This document shows positions 32,443 through 40,748 of a stretch of 64,000 nucleotides of DNA, one piece after another. A program made the translations under genes and the position numbers. This DNA comes from Emticicia sp. C21 (GTDB lineage Bacteria; Bacteroidota; Bacteroidia; Cytophagales; Spirosomataceae). The stretch is from NCBI RefSeq assembly GCF_003418935.1, contig NZ_QVMT01000003.1, positions 434,001 through 498,000 on the forward strand, read 5' to 3'. A model generated the notes under the pieces. It made no database searches and was not told the origin of the DNA. It was given only the letters and a program-made list of their open reading frames with translations. The first letter of the stretch is position 1; the number at the start of each line of letters is the position of its first letter.

Positions 32443-33066
32443 TTACTTACTAATAAACCCCTCTTCAACCATCTTATCATACACAATTTTGGCTACTTCC
32501 ATGGCCATTTTGTCAACACCACTAGGGTTTGTAGTTTCAGTAAGCCCTGTCCAGATGATTTTGTCTTCTTTTATTGAGTAAATATTCACTTCAACCCGAT
32601 AAGTCTTGGTTGAATAGTATCTATCAGGCGTAGAAGAAAGTATCCAGCTTCTCCGGTAAAATCCACCAAAAGACCGATAATAGATAGGATAAGATGAAAT
32701 TGTCCCGGGCACATAGTCAATATCCTTATCTACGTCTACGAGTCGCATGGTAATGGCACCATCAAAATTATCTCCTCTGATTTTATTGATTATCTGCTTC
32801 TCATCCTGTTCAGTGATACTGGTAGTATATTCATTCAGATAGTTATAAGATACTACCCCTCTGTCTTGCAGATACTTTTTCATCTCATCTTCTGCCTTAC
32901 GGCGGCTTGTTTCATTCCTGACCATGGCCACTATCAATATTTTATTTAATTGCTTACCGGTAACGGTTCTATCGGGTTCTCTCCAGCTACTGGCGAGGCG
33001 TGTAGAATTACAAGACATCAAAAAAATGGCACAAAGGCCAACGAGACACAAGGCAGTTTTGTTCAT
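32443..33066 (-). CDS. DUF4136-like lipoprotein
   Basis: A 207-residue lipoprotein with lipobox LMSC (Cys19) after MNKTALCLVGLCAIF. The body starts with STRLASSWREPDRTVTGKQLNKILIVAM and contains NFDGAITMRLVDVDKD and TKTYRVEVNIYSIKEDKIIWTGLTET, resembling DUF4136 lipoproteins in which a short N-terminal helix precedes a mixed sheet. Likely tethered to a membrane in the periplasm. The function is not known. A Tyr-rich loop (YPIYYRSFGGFYRRSW) in the middle is a distinctive feature. Confidence 0.7.
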   Translation of the reverse strand: MNKTALCLVGLCAIFLMSCNSTRLASSWREPDRTVTGKQLNKILIVAMVRNETSRRKAEDEMKKYLQDRGVVSYNYLNEYTTSITEQDEKQIINKIRGDNFDGAITMRLVDVDKDIDYVPGTISSYPIYYRSFGGFYRRSWILSSTPDRYYSTKTYRVEVNIYSIKEDKIIWTGLTETTNPSGVDKMAMEVAKIVYDKMVEEGFISK

Positions 33067-33344
33067 GAGTATTGTTGTTTGAGTAAGTCCAGCAAATTTT
33101 TAACAGGTTTGCTACTTAGCTATTGAAAGAATCTGATTATTAAATTTTTATTATTTTTTGCAAAAACATCAGACCAACGGCAGCTGAGGAAATTCTTTCT
33201 CTCCTTGTTCTTTTAAATACCATTGTATTTCAGTTTGTGTATTTTTCTCTATGTCGTTAGGATAATTAAAGGCTTAACTTGAATGGCATATTTTTTTTAT
33301 CGTTTGGAGGTAATTAAAAACTCAGAAAACAAAAAAACAGAACC

Positions 33345-33884
33345 ATGAAAAATTCAAACAAAAGCATTTGGGATATGTTCTCGAAAGAAGAAAGTGAAAA
33401 TCTGAAAGACTTATTTGTTGATGGCCTGAAAGACATTTATTGGGCAGAACAACATCTGACAGAAGCTTTGCCAAAAATGGCACAAGCGGCTACTTCGGAT
33501 GAATTAAGAGCAGCTTTTGAAATGCACTTAACTGAAACAGAAAGTCATGTAATGAGAGTGGAGCAGGTATTTGAATTGATTGGGGAAGAAGCGGAAGCGA
33601 AACATTGTCCGGCTATGGAAGGTCTGGTTGAGGAAGGAGAAGAAATCATAGACACCACAAAAGAGGGTACATTTGTACGCGACTGTGGTCTGATTATGGC
33701 AGCGCAAAAAGTAGAACACTATGAAATAGGTTCTTACGGAAGTCTGAGAACTGTTGCCCGTTTATTAGGGTATCATGAAGCAGCTGATATATTACAAACG
33801 ATTCTGGATGAGGAGGGTGCTGCCGATCAGAAATTAACAGCCTTGGCCGAAGCGACCATTAATGAAGAAGCGGCTCAGGAATAA
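33345..33884 (+). CDS. Ferritin-like DUF892 (YciE/YciF) protein
   Basis: A 179-residue four-helix-bundle protein of the DUF892 family, related to YciE/YciF, which are linked with stress responses in enterobacteria. Recognisable segments are LKDLFVDGLKDIYWAEQHL, HLTETESHVMRVEQVFELIG, and AAQKVEHYEIGSYGSLRTVARLLG. The conserved Glu and His residues (Glu-x-x-His type at ETESH and EHYE) are the probable di-metal ligands. No signal peptide, so cytosolic. A strong terminator follows at 33923 that could also serve the convergent fucosidase gene. Confidence 0.9.
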   Translation: MKNSNKSIWDMFSKEESENLKDLFVDGLKDIYWAEQHLTEALPKMAQAATSDELRAAFEMHLTETESHVMRVEQVFELIGEEAEAKHCPAMEGLVEEGEEIIDTTKEGTFVRDCGLIMAAQKVEHYEIGSYGSLRTVARLLGYHEAADILQTILDEEGAADQKLTALAEATINEEAAQE

Positions 33885-33922
33885 CGAGGAACAATTTGGT
33901 TAACTATATAATTTTTGCTTAT

Positions 33923-33963
33923 AAAAATGCCTTATGAATACTTTGATTCATAAGGCATTTTTT
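33923..33963. terminator. Bidirectional terminator
   Basis: Stem AAAAATGCCTTATGAAT / ATTCATAAGGCATTTTT with a 6-base loop between the convergent ferritin-like and fucosidase genes; T tracts on both strands. Confidence 0.85.
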
Positions 33964-33983
33964 GAATTAAACGAGATTTTGCC

Positions 33984-35309
33984 TCAATTTGCTGGCGTAT
34001 CATACAATTCTACATTCGCAATCAAAGGTTTAGCTAATGTGCCTTGAATGGCTACACGAACTTCTTTGCTGTTTACTCTCGGGAAATACACAATGCGTTT
34101 ATTCCCTATGGTAGTAGCTGTGGCTACGGTTTTCCATTCGTTGTTTTCTTTTACCTGTACGGTAAACTGGCTTACGCGTTGTCCGTAACGAATATCTTCC
34201 TGCACTACCAGACAGTTGAAACTCTGCGCTTTGTTCAATTTAATATCGACACTGTTTTCTCCGGCAGTTTTAGTAAAAGTGCCTTTAGCTAACAGGTTTT
34301 TCCTGAAATACTCGTCACGCATTTTCTTAAATTCCATCAACGATTTTTCGTCGTTTTCATGTACCAGACCACGGCCATCAACCGGTAGATTCAATAATAA
34401 ATTAGCGCCTCTGCCTACCGATTTATTATAAATATCCATCAGAGCAGCTGCCGATTTTACTTTGTCGTCTTCGTTTTTATGATAAAACCAACCCGGACGG
34501 ATAGATACATCACATTCCGCCGGAATCCAGTGCGTGCCGTTTTCATCACCTACATTCAGGTGTTTTGGTTTGTCGTAGGCCGGGAACAATTGTGCTCCGT
34601 TGATAGTACTCCAACAGGTTTCTCCGGCAAAACCTCTTTCATTACCTACCCAACGAATATCCGGGCCTGCATCGCTGAAAATAAGCGCATGTGGCTGGTA
34701 GGTTTTTACGGTTTTATTAAACAGTGGGAAATCGTAAACCTGTTTTTTGCCGTTAGGACCCTCGCCATTGGCACCATCGAACCATACCTCAAACAAATCG
34801 CCGTATTGGGTAGTCACTTCTTTCAGCATGTTTACATATACCTGATTGTATTCGGGTGTGCCGTAAGTCGGGTGGTTTCTGTCCCACGGAGAGATATAGA
34901 TGCCCATTTTCAGGCCGTATTCTTTACAGGCTGCTGATAATTCTTTCAGTACATCGCCTTTACCATCTTTCCACTTCGATTCTCTCACGGTATGCGTAGA
35001 ATATTTACTTGGGTAGAGCGCAAAACCATCATGGTGCTTGGCGGTGATGATAATACCTTTCATGCCTGCTGCTTTGGCGATACGTGCCCATTGGCGGCAG
35101 TCTAATTGCGTCGGGTTGAATACTTCTTCCTTTTCTGTGCCATCGCCCCATTCTTTATCGGTAAAGGAATTTGGCCCGAAATGCACAAAAGCATAGTATT
35201 CCATTTTATGCCATTTGAGTTGATCGGCAGATGGAGTGGCACCATAAGGCTTAGGTGTTTGAGCCATTGAAATGCTCGCAAGCAAGCATAAAAAGAGGAT
35301 TTTTCTCAT
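33984..35309 (-). CDS. Alpha-L-fucosidase, GH29
   Basis: Releases alpha-linked L-fucose from glycans. The 441 residues begin with a signal peptide ending SISMAQ, so the enzyme is exported. The catalytic barrel has FVHFGPNSFTDKEWG, ITAKHHDGFALYPSKYSTHTV, MGIYISPWDRNHPTYG and EVWFDGANGEGP, in which Asp178 is the expected nucleophile. The C-terminal 100 residues (SFNCLVVQEDIRYGQRVSQF) form a beta-sandwich of the F5/8 type C kind. There is no susCD pair next to it, so it is not in a visible polysaccharide-utilisation locus. A consensus -7 element lies 62 bp upstream. Confidence 0.93.
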   Translation of the reverse strand: MRKILFLCLLASISMAQTPKPYGATPSADQLKWHKMEYYAFVHFGPNSFTDKEWGDGTEKEEVFNPTQLDCRQWARIAKAAGMKGIIITAKHHDGFALYPSKYSTHTVRESKWKDGKGDVLKELSAACKEYGLKMGIYISPWDRNHPTYGTPEYNQVYVNMLKEVTTQYGDLFEVWFDGANGEGPNGKKQVYDFPLFNKTVKTYQPHALIFSDAGPDIRWVGNERGFAGETCWSTINGAQLFPAYDKPKHLNVGDENGTHWIPAECDVSIRPGWFYHKNEDDKVKSAAALMDIYNKSVGRGANLLLNLPVDGRGLVHENDEKSLMEFKKMRDEYFRKNLLAKGTFTKTAGENSVDIKLNKAQSFNCLVVQEDIRYGQRVSQFTVQVKENNEWKTVATATTIGNKRIVYFPRVNSKEVRVAIQGTLAKPLIANVELYDTPAN

Positions 35310-35353
35310 GAGTGTTTTGTAGTAGAGTGTGCTGGCCGATGGGTATCGGCTTG

Positions 35354-35378
35354 CTAAATATTTAGTGGGTCAAAAGTA
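35354..35378 (-). promoter_or_regulatory. Candidate promoter of the fucosidase gene
   Basis: TACTTTTG on the minus strand (35378-35371) matches the TAnnTTTG -7 consensus. The palindrome CTAAATATTTAG (35354-35365) sits at the expected transcription start. No clear TTG at -33, so the promoter may be weak or activated. Confidence 0.4.
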
Positions 35379-35591
35379 GTGAATTTGAAATTGTTTAACA
35401 TTATTTTTATGGGAGGAAATGTTTGCGGCATATTCAAAATCATTTGAGGTAAATCTTTGGATTGTTTAGAGAATGCCATAAGTGAAAATAAAGAGCCTAA
35501 TGGAGGACGAATTCTTTTACTATTCAATTGCTGTCAAGTAATTTCTTGACTTTTCAGGAGTTCAAATAGCTTATAATCAGTTACTTAAATG

Positions 35592-35619
35592 ATGCTTGCG
35601 ACATTAATGTCGCAAGCAT
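35592..35619. repeat. Perfect 28-bp palindrome
   Basis: Arms ATGCTTGCGACATT / AATGTCGCAAGCAT without a loop. It stands alone between two genes and has no T tract. Confidence 0.6.
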
Positions 35620-35748
35620 AGGTGTAATTACCCATACGTATAAATAAAGAGTATAATATAGAATGAAAGATCTAACAGTTTCGGCAATAGTCCGACAAAA
35701 CATTTTAATAATCAAGTCAATAGCTTTTCAGGTAAATCAAAAACAAAT

Positions 35749-36243
35749 ATGAAAGAATTATTTTTTCAATTGCTAAATGATTACAAAGTTGACGTAAGAG
35801 AAGCTATTATACTTCTAAATAAAAAGAATGTTCGGTCCCCTTACTTTTTTAGAGAATCTGGTAAAGGCTATCTGGATGACGAACATAAAATAAAATATGA
35901 ATTTCATGGTTTTGGCTGTTGGATAAAGTATGAAAATGGGATAACTGTAGACTTTGATTTTGGAGTGCTTAGTGGAAATGCACGTGGGGATGGATTTCAC
36001 AAGGGAGCTATATATCAATACGTGGTAGATAATGAGAAAAATAAACAGAAGTACTCAGTCTTTAATTCGTATATTGTGGTAGATAAAATAGTTGATACAC
36101 TGGTTGAAAGCGGAGAAATTATTAAGGATCCTGAACAGACACTCTATTATCGACCAGAGGATTTTATAAATCCTAACCCTATCAGATGGATTGCTACACC
36201 ACCGAAGCGAAAAAACGAAAAGAAAGCTCAATCTTACAAATAA
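35749..36243 (+). CDS. Hypothetical protein, DUF6896-like
   Basis: A 164-residue cytosolic protein. The segment YEFHGFGCWIKYENGITVDFDFGVLSGNARGDGFHKGAIY (about residues 47-86) resembles DUF6896-type proteins, which have been noted among proteins linked to polymorphic toxins; I am not sure of this match. The N terminus is helical (KELFFQLLNDYKVDVREAIILL). There is no signal peptide. It is followed after 19 bp by an exported protein of unrelated type. AT-rich relative to neighbours. Confidence 0.5.
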   Translation: MKELFFQLLNDYKVDVREAIILLNKKNVRSPYFFRESGKGYLDDEHKIKYEFHGFGCWIKYENGITVDFDFGVLSGNARGDGFHKGAIYQYVVDNEKNKQKYSVFNSYIVVDKIVDTLVESGEIIKDPEQTLYYRPEDFINPNPIRWIATPPKRKNEKKAQSYK

Positions 36244-36262
36244 CCATAAAACTCAAACCTAT

Positions 36263-36643
36263 ATGAAAAAACTAAACACATTCTTTGCAGGAATTTTACT
36301 GCTTCTGCTATCATTCTATGCTAATGCACAAACCAAAAAAGGAGTTGATTACTTTGAGGGGAAATGGAAGGTATCCATACCCGGTACACCCCTTGGAGAT
36401 TTAAAACGATTAATCATTCTTGAAAAAAAAGATAATGGCTTATCAGGTGTGGTCAAGGATGATGCAACCGGAAATGAAATTGCTAAAATCTCAAAAGTAG
36501 ATATCAAAGACAATGAAGTGACTATTTATTATCATGCTAATGATGTAGATGCCGTACTGGTTATGACCAGAAAGGATGATGACCATATTACAGGAAATAT
36601 ACTGGAAGCGTATCCTTTGGAGGGAACACGAGTGAAAGATTAG
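36263..36643 (+). CDS. Small exported protein, lipocalin-like (DUF2147-like)
   Basis: A 126-residue protein when started at the ATG at 36263 (signal MKKLNTFFAGILLLLLSFYANAQ); an in-frame upstream start would add 24 non-signal residues overlapping the previous gene. The mature part GKWKVSIPGTPLGDLKRLIILEKKDNGLSGVV and KISKVDIKDNEVTIYYHANDVDAVLVMTRKDDDHITGNI is an all-beta pattern resembling small lipocalin-like or DUF2147-like domains. Its function is unknown. It sits 36 bp ahead of the TIM-barrel isomerase gene and may be co-transcribed with it. Confidence 0.7.
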   Translation: MKKLNTFFAGILLLLLSFYANAQTKKGVDYFEGKWKVSIPGTPLGDLKRLIILEKKDNGLSGVVKDDATGNEIAKISKVDIKDNEVTIYYHANDVDAVLVMTRKDDDHITGNILEAYPLEGTRVKD

Positions 36644-36679
36644 ATAGCGTATTGAATGATTCACATAAACAGCAATGAT

Positions 36680-37618
36680 ATGTTAACACGAAGACTTTTT
36701 ATAAAACAGACTTTATTAAGCACAGGCGCTATGTTAGTAAATCCGTCAGTATTTGCAGCCGCTAAAGACGCAGGTTTAAAAATATCTCTCGCAGAATGGT
36801 CATTCCACCGGACTATTCGTTCAGATAAACTCGATCATCTGGATTTTGCCGCCAAAGCCAAAAAAGATTTTGGTATTGATGCCGTAGAATATGTCAATGG
36901 ATTGTTTGGCACTAAGACGATGACCTTTAAGGAAGCCGCCACAAACCAGAACTATCTGAAAGAACTATTGAAGCGAAGCAAAGATGCGGGCGTGTTTAAT
37001 CATCTGATTATGGTTGATGAAGAAGGGCCATTGGCATTACCCAACGATAAAGAAAGATTGCAGGCTGTAGATAACCATAAGAAATGGATAGAAGCGGCAA
37101 AGTTTTTAGGTTGCGTAACCGTGCGTGTAAACCTCCACGGAGAGGGAGAATCAAATGCAAAAAAGACAGCCTCAATAGATTCGCTTTCAAGAATGGGGGA
37201 ATTTGCTAAAACTATGGATATAAATATCGTGGTTGAAAATCATGGGAGCGATTCATCCAAAGGTTTCTGGGTAGCAGATGTAATGAAGCAGGTGAATAAA
37301 CCGAATGTGGGTACGTTGCCTGATTTTGGTAACTTCTGTATCTCGCATCCGTGGGGTACAACGCAGGAGCCGTGTAAAGAAGAATATGACCGATATAAAG
37401 GCATAAGCGAACTATTGCCATTTGCCAAAGGTGTCAGCGCTAAGACCTATGATTTTGATGCCAAAGGCGAGCAACCCTTAATAGATTACAAACGGTTGAT
37501 GGATATAGTAAAAAAATCAGGTTTTAAAGGGTATATCGGGATAGAGTTTGAGGGCTTTAATGGAAATGAAGAAGAGGGAGTGAGGAAAACCAAGGCTTTG
37601 ATTGAGAAGTATTTGTGA
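36680..37618 (+). CDS. Exported sugar phosphate isomerase/epimerase-like TIM barrel
   Basis: A 312-residue protein of the xylose-isomerase-like TIM-barrel superfamily. The start at 36680 puts a twin-arginine-like signal at the N terminus (TRRLFIKQTLLSTGAMLV to VFAAAK), so a folded enzyme may be exported by Tat. Barrel segments: LKISLAEWSFHRTI, IDAVEYVNGLFG, LGCVTVRVNLHGEG, INIVVENHGSDSS, VGTLPDFGNFCI, AKTYDFDAKGEQPLIDY, GYIGIEFEG. The Glu, Asp, His and Glu metal ligands expected in the family can be placed in VEN, PDF, YDF and IEF. Substrate unknown; such proteins often accompany sugar catabolism. Confidence 0.8.
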   Translation: MLTRRLFIKQTLLSTGAMLVNPSVFAAAKDAGLKISLAEWSFHRTIRSDKLDHLDFAAKAKKDFGIDAVEYVNGLFGTKTMTFKEAATNQNYLKELLKRSKDAGVFNHLIMVDEEGPLALPNDKERLQAVDNHKKWIEAAKFLGCVTVRVNLHGEGESNAKKTASIDSLSRMGEFAKTMDINIVVENHGSDSSKGFWVADVMKQVNKPNVGTLPDFGNFCISHPWGTTQEPCKEEYDRYKGISELLPFAKGVSAKTYDFDAKGEQPLIDYKRLMDIVKKSGFKGYIGIEFEGFNGNEEEGVRKTKALIEKYL

Positions 37619-37669
37619 GATAGTGGTTAAGTACATAATAACTCAGACATACTAATAACCAAACTTCAC

Positions 37670-37689
37670 TTTTTGCCAAATGGCAAAAA
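37670..37689. promoter_or_regulatory. Palindrome before the SDR-Crp gene pair
   Basis: Arms TTTTTGCCA and TGGCAAAAA with a 2-bp centre, 60 bp before the SDR start and 52 bp after the isomerase stop. It may be the isomerase terminator or an operator for the Crp-like regulator encoded downstream. Confidence 0.45.
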
Positions 37690-37748
37690 AAATCATTTTC
37701 TGTTTAATCATCTTTGCCCTATAATTAGTTAATTAAAAAATTAAGAAT

Positions 37749-38561
37749 ATGGCAAAGACAGTGTTAGTTACAGGGGCATCTGCCGGCATTGGAAGAGCAA
37801 CGGCCATTTATCTGGCACAAAATGGTTATCATGTGTATGGTGCAGCTCGAAGAGTAGAAAAAATGCAGGACCTGAAAATAGAGGGCATACATCCAATTTA
37901 TCTGGACGTTACGAAGGAGGAAAGTCTGGTGGCATGCGTTGAACAAATTTTGAAAGAAGCAGGAAGAATAGACATTTTAGTCAACAATGCAGGTTCGGGC
38001 TATTATGGCGCCCTGGAAGATACTCCTATGGCTGACGCGAAATATCAGATGGAAGTAAACGTTTTTGGAGTAGCTCGTCTGATACAACTCGTGTTGCCGA
38101 CCATGAGAAAAAATACCTATGGAAAAATAGTCAATATATCGTCGGTTGGTGGAAAAGTAACCCTGCCTATGGGTGCATGGTACCATGCCAGTAAATTTGC
38201 CATTGAAGGTTTGAGTGATGCCATTCGTAAAGAAGTAAAGCAATTCGGAATTGATGTAATCGTGATTGAACCGAGAGGCGTAAAATCAGAAATGTCAGAA
38301 CTGGGAGGAGGATATCTGATGCGTGTTTCAGGGAATACGTTATATAGTTCATTGGCGAGAGGTATCGCTGATTTTTATGGAAAAGTAGGGAAAGACGCTT
38401 CAGACCCGATGGTGATTGCCAAACTTATCAGGGAAGGGATTGAGGCGAGTAATCCGAAAACAAGATATGCAGGTGCGGCAGGAGCAAAATTGATGCTGTT
38501 TTTCAGGAAAATATTGTCAGATAAACTCTTTGATAAACTGGTAATGAGTCAACTGAAATAA
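37749..38561 (+). CDS. Short-chain dehydrogenase/reductase
   Basis: A 270-residue classical SDR oxidoreductase. The cofactor motif TGASAGIG lies at residues 8-15, the NNAG motif at 79-82, and the catalytic Ser132, Tyr145 and Lys149 (YHASKFA) are all present. An Arg-rich turn after strand 2 (GAARRVEKM) suggests NADP(H) preference. The C-terminal segment (YAGAAGAKLMLFFRKILSDKLFD) is typical of SDRs annotated as oxidoreductases of unknown substrate. It is 7 bp from the Crp-like gene downstream, so the two form an operon, and that regulator may control it. Confidence 0.92.
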   Translation: MAKTVLVTGASAGIGRATAIYLAQNGYHVYGAARRVEKMQDLKIEGIHPIYLDVTKEESLVACVEQILKEAGRIDILVNNAGSGYYGALEDTPMADAKYQMEVNVFGVARLIQLVLPTMRKNTYGKIVNISSVGGKVTLPMGAWYHASKFAIEGLSDAIRKEVKQFGIDVIVIEPRGVKSEMSELGGGYLMRVSGNTLYSSLARGIADFYGKVGKDASDPMVIAKLIREGIEASNPKTRYAGAAGAKLMLFFRKILSDKLFDKLVMSQLK

Positions 38562-38568
38562 TATTTCT

Positions 38569-39138
38569 ATGGAGGCATTGATTAATTATTTATTGCAATT
38601 TGGCAATCTGAACAAGCAGCAGATTGATTTGATTACGAGCAAAGCTGTGTTTAAAGAAATCAGAAAAGACGAATGTTTTCATGAAGCCGGAAAGATACCC
38701 CGGGAGGTTATTTTTCTGACAGAAGGTGTTATGCGAGTGTGTTATTACAATAATAAAGGCGATGAGATTACGAAGTACTTTATTGATGAAAATAATTTTG
38801 TGGCAGATATAAATAGTTATAATCAGGAAATTCCATCTACTGAGTATATTCAAGCCATTACAGCGTGTAGCTACTTTGTGCTGTCTAAAAGCTCCATGAA
38901 AGAGTTATCAATGACCATCATTGAATGGGACAATATTGTTGCCAAGATAACCGCCAAAGGCTTGGCAGATAAAGTGAATAAAATTAGTCCGATGATGACA
39001 GAAGATGCAAAAGAACGCTATCTATCCTTTCTTGAAAAGTTTCCCAAATTGGCCAACCGTATCCCTCTCTCATATTTAGCTTCGTATTTAGGAATTACAC
39101 AGTCTTCGCTAAGCAGAATAAGAAAAAATATCCGTTAA
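38569..39138 (+). CDS. Crp/Fnr-family transcriptional regulator
   Basis: A 189-residue regulator with an N-terminal cyclic-nucleotide-binding-like beta roll (FKEIRKDECFHEAGKIPREVIFLTEGVMRVCYY) and a C-terminal helix-turn-helix (IPLSYLASYLGITQSSLSRIRKNIR). The cNMP contact residues of true Crp are not evident, as is usual for Bacteroidota members, so the effector is unknown. It is co-transcribed with the SDR gene 7 bp upstream. A strong terminator follows. Confidence 0.9.
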   Translation: MEALINYLLQFGNLNKQQIDLITSKAVFKEIRKDECFHEAGKIPREVIFLTEGVMRVCYYNNKGDEITKYFIDENNFVADINSYNQEIPSTEYIQAITACSYFVLSKSSMKELSMTIIEWDNIVAKITAKGLADKVNKISPMMTEDAKERYLSFLEKFPKLANRIPLSYLASYLGITQSSLSRIRKNIR

Positions 39139-39156
39139 ATCTCGTTGCCTGATAGA

Positions 39157-39216
39157 ATGCCTTGTTCTGAAATAAGTAAACACAAATCTGTTTCAGAACA
39201 AGGCATATTTTTTTAA
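39157..39216 (+). terminator. Terminator after the Crp-like gene
   Basis: Stem ATGCCTTGTTCTGAAA / TTTCAGAACAAGGCAT with an 18-base loop, followed by ATTTTTTTT. Confidence 0.85.
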
Positions 39217-39270
39217 CTTTACAAATAAATAGTCTCTTTAAAAATTAACGTGCAAAACTCCAAAACGGAA

Positions 39271-40029
39271 ATGAAATCCATCGTAAAAATACTCCTGCTT
39301 ATTGTATGCTCGCTAATCATTTTTAATGGTAACGCTCAAAAAAAATCTGCATTCAAACCCAAAGAAATTTACAAATCGAAAGATTTAATTGTTACTCAGA
39401 TTGCTGAAAATTCTTTTGAGCATATCTCATTTAAACAAACCAACGATTTCGGGTATGTGCCTTGTAATGGCCTTATTGTAAGGAGTGGAAATGAGGTTAT
39501 TATTTTCGACACACCCACCAACGACACAAATTCAGAAGAGCTCATCAAATGGATACAGGAAAAGTTGCATTGCAAGATAAATGCGATTATTCCCACCCAT
39601 TTTCACGATGATTGCTTAGGTGGACTAAAAGCCTTTCATGAGAATAAGATTCCTTCTTATGCTTATGTAAAAACCATTGAACTGGCCAGAGAGAATAAGT
39701 ATGAGGTTCCACAGAATAGTTTCAGCGAGCCGTTGAGTTTAAAAGTTGGCAAGGAAAGTATTACCGCAAAGTTTTTCGGCGAGGGACATACCAAAGATAA
39801 TGTAGTGGGCTATTTCCCAAGCGAAAACATCTTGTTTGGTGGTTGTTTATTAAAAGAAATGAATGCAGGTAAAGGCTATCTAGGCGATGCAAACGTGGCA
39901 GAATGGTCAAGTACTGTTGAAAAGGTGAAAAAGGCTTATCCAAATGTAAAAATCGTAATCCCAGGACATGGAGAATATGGAGATGGGAAATTGCTGGATT
40001 TTACGATTCAATTGTTTAGGGTGAAATAG
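39271..40029 (+). CDS. Subclass B1 metallo-beta-lactamase
   Basis: A 252-residue exported zinc hydrolase. The signal peptide ends at NGNAQ. The zinc ligands of subclass B1 are all present: His110, His112 and His173 for site 1 (PTHFHDDCLGG, GEGHTKDN), and Asp114, Cys192 and His233 for site 2 (LFGGCLLKE, IPGHGEYG). Lys195 matches the substrate-binding lysine of the family. The position of the usual Asn in the GNLGDA loop is Tyr here (GKGYLGDAN). The length and motifs fit chromosomal enzymes of Bacteroidota, such as the BlaB group. The ATG at 39271 is preferred to a GTG at 39250. No mobile element borders it, suggesting an intrinsic gene. Confidence 0.92.
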   Translation: MKSIVKILLLIVCSLIIFNGNAQKKSAFKPKEIYKSKDLIVTQIAENSFEHISFKQTNDFGYVPCNGLIVRSGNEVIIFDTPTNDTNSEELIKWIQEKLHCKINAIIPTHFHDDCLGGLKAFHENKIPSYAYVKTIELARENKYEVPQNSFSEPLSLKVGKESITAKFFGEGHTKDNVVGYFPSENILFGGCLLKEMNAGKGYLGDANVAEWSSTVEKVKKAYPNVKIVIPGHGEYGDGKLLDFTIQLFRVK

Positions 40030-40120
40030 AGGATGAAATAAAGAAAGAATAATGCGAAGAGATAATAGCGACATTATTGGCTTTCCACAAATAATCGGTC
40101 TTAAGGAATGCCTAATTTGG

Positions 40121-40161
40121 TAGAGACAAGGACTAGGCGTCTCCGCAGTACCTTGTCTCTA
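40121..40161. repeat. Family-D-like hairpin
   Basis: Arms TAGAGACAAGG / CCTTGTCTCTA around ACTAGGCGTCTCCGCAGTA, between the convergent beta-lactamase and EthD genes. The loop word AGGCGTC is shared with the hairpin at 9007. Confidence 0.6.
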
Positions 40162-40226
40162 CTTTGCGCGCATTTGATAACGATTCTTTGAGAGATTAAA
40201 TAAATGAAAGTTTATATCTAAAATTC

Positions 40227-40622
40227 TCACTTCACCACCTCACTCACCAGAATAATCGGAGCAACGTTAGTATAATTCTGAAAATCTGCTCTGATGGCAT
40301 CTCTGTTCGGCGCAATTGCTGCCTGATACTCACTAAGGCTTTTTACATAAAATGTACCAATAGCCATATAAGGCAATGGTTGGTTCGGAATACCACTGGC
40401 GACTCCTTTTTCGATGGTATATTTAACCAGATTTGACCCTAAAAATGCAGCTACCATAGGCATATGCTTGGTTTCATAATATTCCATATTAAAGGTTTTA
40501 CCCTCGGCGAAAGGATACATAACAGATATTTTAATTAAGCCTTTTTCAGATGGTTTTTCCTGACTAAACGCAGCAAATCCAATGGTTAAAAGTAATAGCG
40601 ATAGAATAAGTTTAAACTTCAT
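40227..40622 (-). CDS. Exported EthD-family protein
   Basis: A 131-residue protein with a signal peptide (MKFKLILSLLLLTIGFAAFSQ) and one EthD/dimeric alpha-beta barrel domain (ISVMYPFAEGKTFNMEYYETKHMPMVAAFLG, YMAIGTFYVKSLSEYQAAIA). EthD-like proteins are dimeric ferredoxin-fold barrels; one was first seen in ether degradation, but most members have no known reaction. An exported version is somewhat unusual. It is divergent from a LysR gene across 126 bp that contains an inverted repeat (40671-40701), so it is the natural target of that regulator. Confidence 0.88.
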   Translation of the reverse strand: MKFKLILSLLLLTIGFAAFSQEKPSEKGLIKISVMYPFAEGKTFNMEYYETKHMPMVAAFLGSNLVKYTIEKGVASGIPNQPLPYMAIGTFYVKSLSEYQAAIAPNRDAIRADFQNYTNVAPIILVSEVVK

Positions 40623-40670
40623 GATTGATATAAAATTAGGTGATAAAATATTTCGTCTGAAACACTATTC

Positions 40671-40701
40671 TGCAAATATCTGAATCCTGTCTATATTTGC
40701 A
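40671..40701. promoter_or_regulatory. Candidate LysR operator and promoter between divergent genes
   Basis: Inverted repeat TGCAAATAT, 13 bp, ATATTTGCA. The right arm overlaps TATATTTG (40692-40699), a match to the TAnnTTTG -7 box for the LysR gene, which fits autoregulation. Confidence 0.55.
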
Positions 40702-40748
40702 AAACGCTATTTTTCGATAAAATCAATCGATAAAACCGATTTAGAGAT

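Larger units (their letters stand above)
35310..35748. other. Intergenic region, 439 bp
   Basis: Contains the fucosidase leader with a small hairpin (GCCGAT / ATCGGC, 35335-35350), its candidate -7 element, and a perfect palindrome at 35592. Otherwise nothing is seen. Confidence 0.45.
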
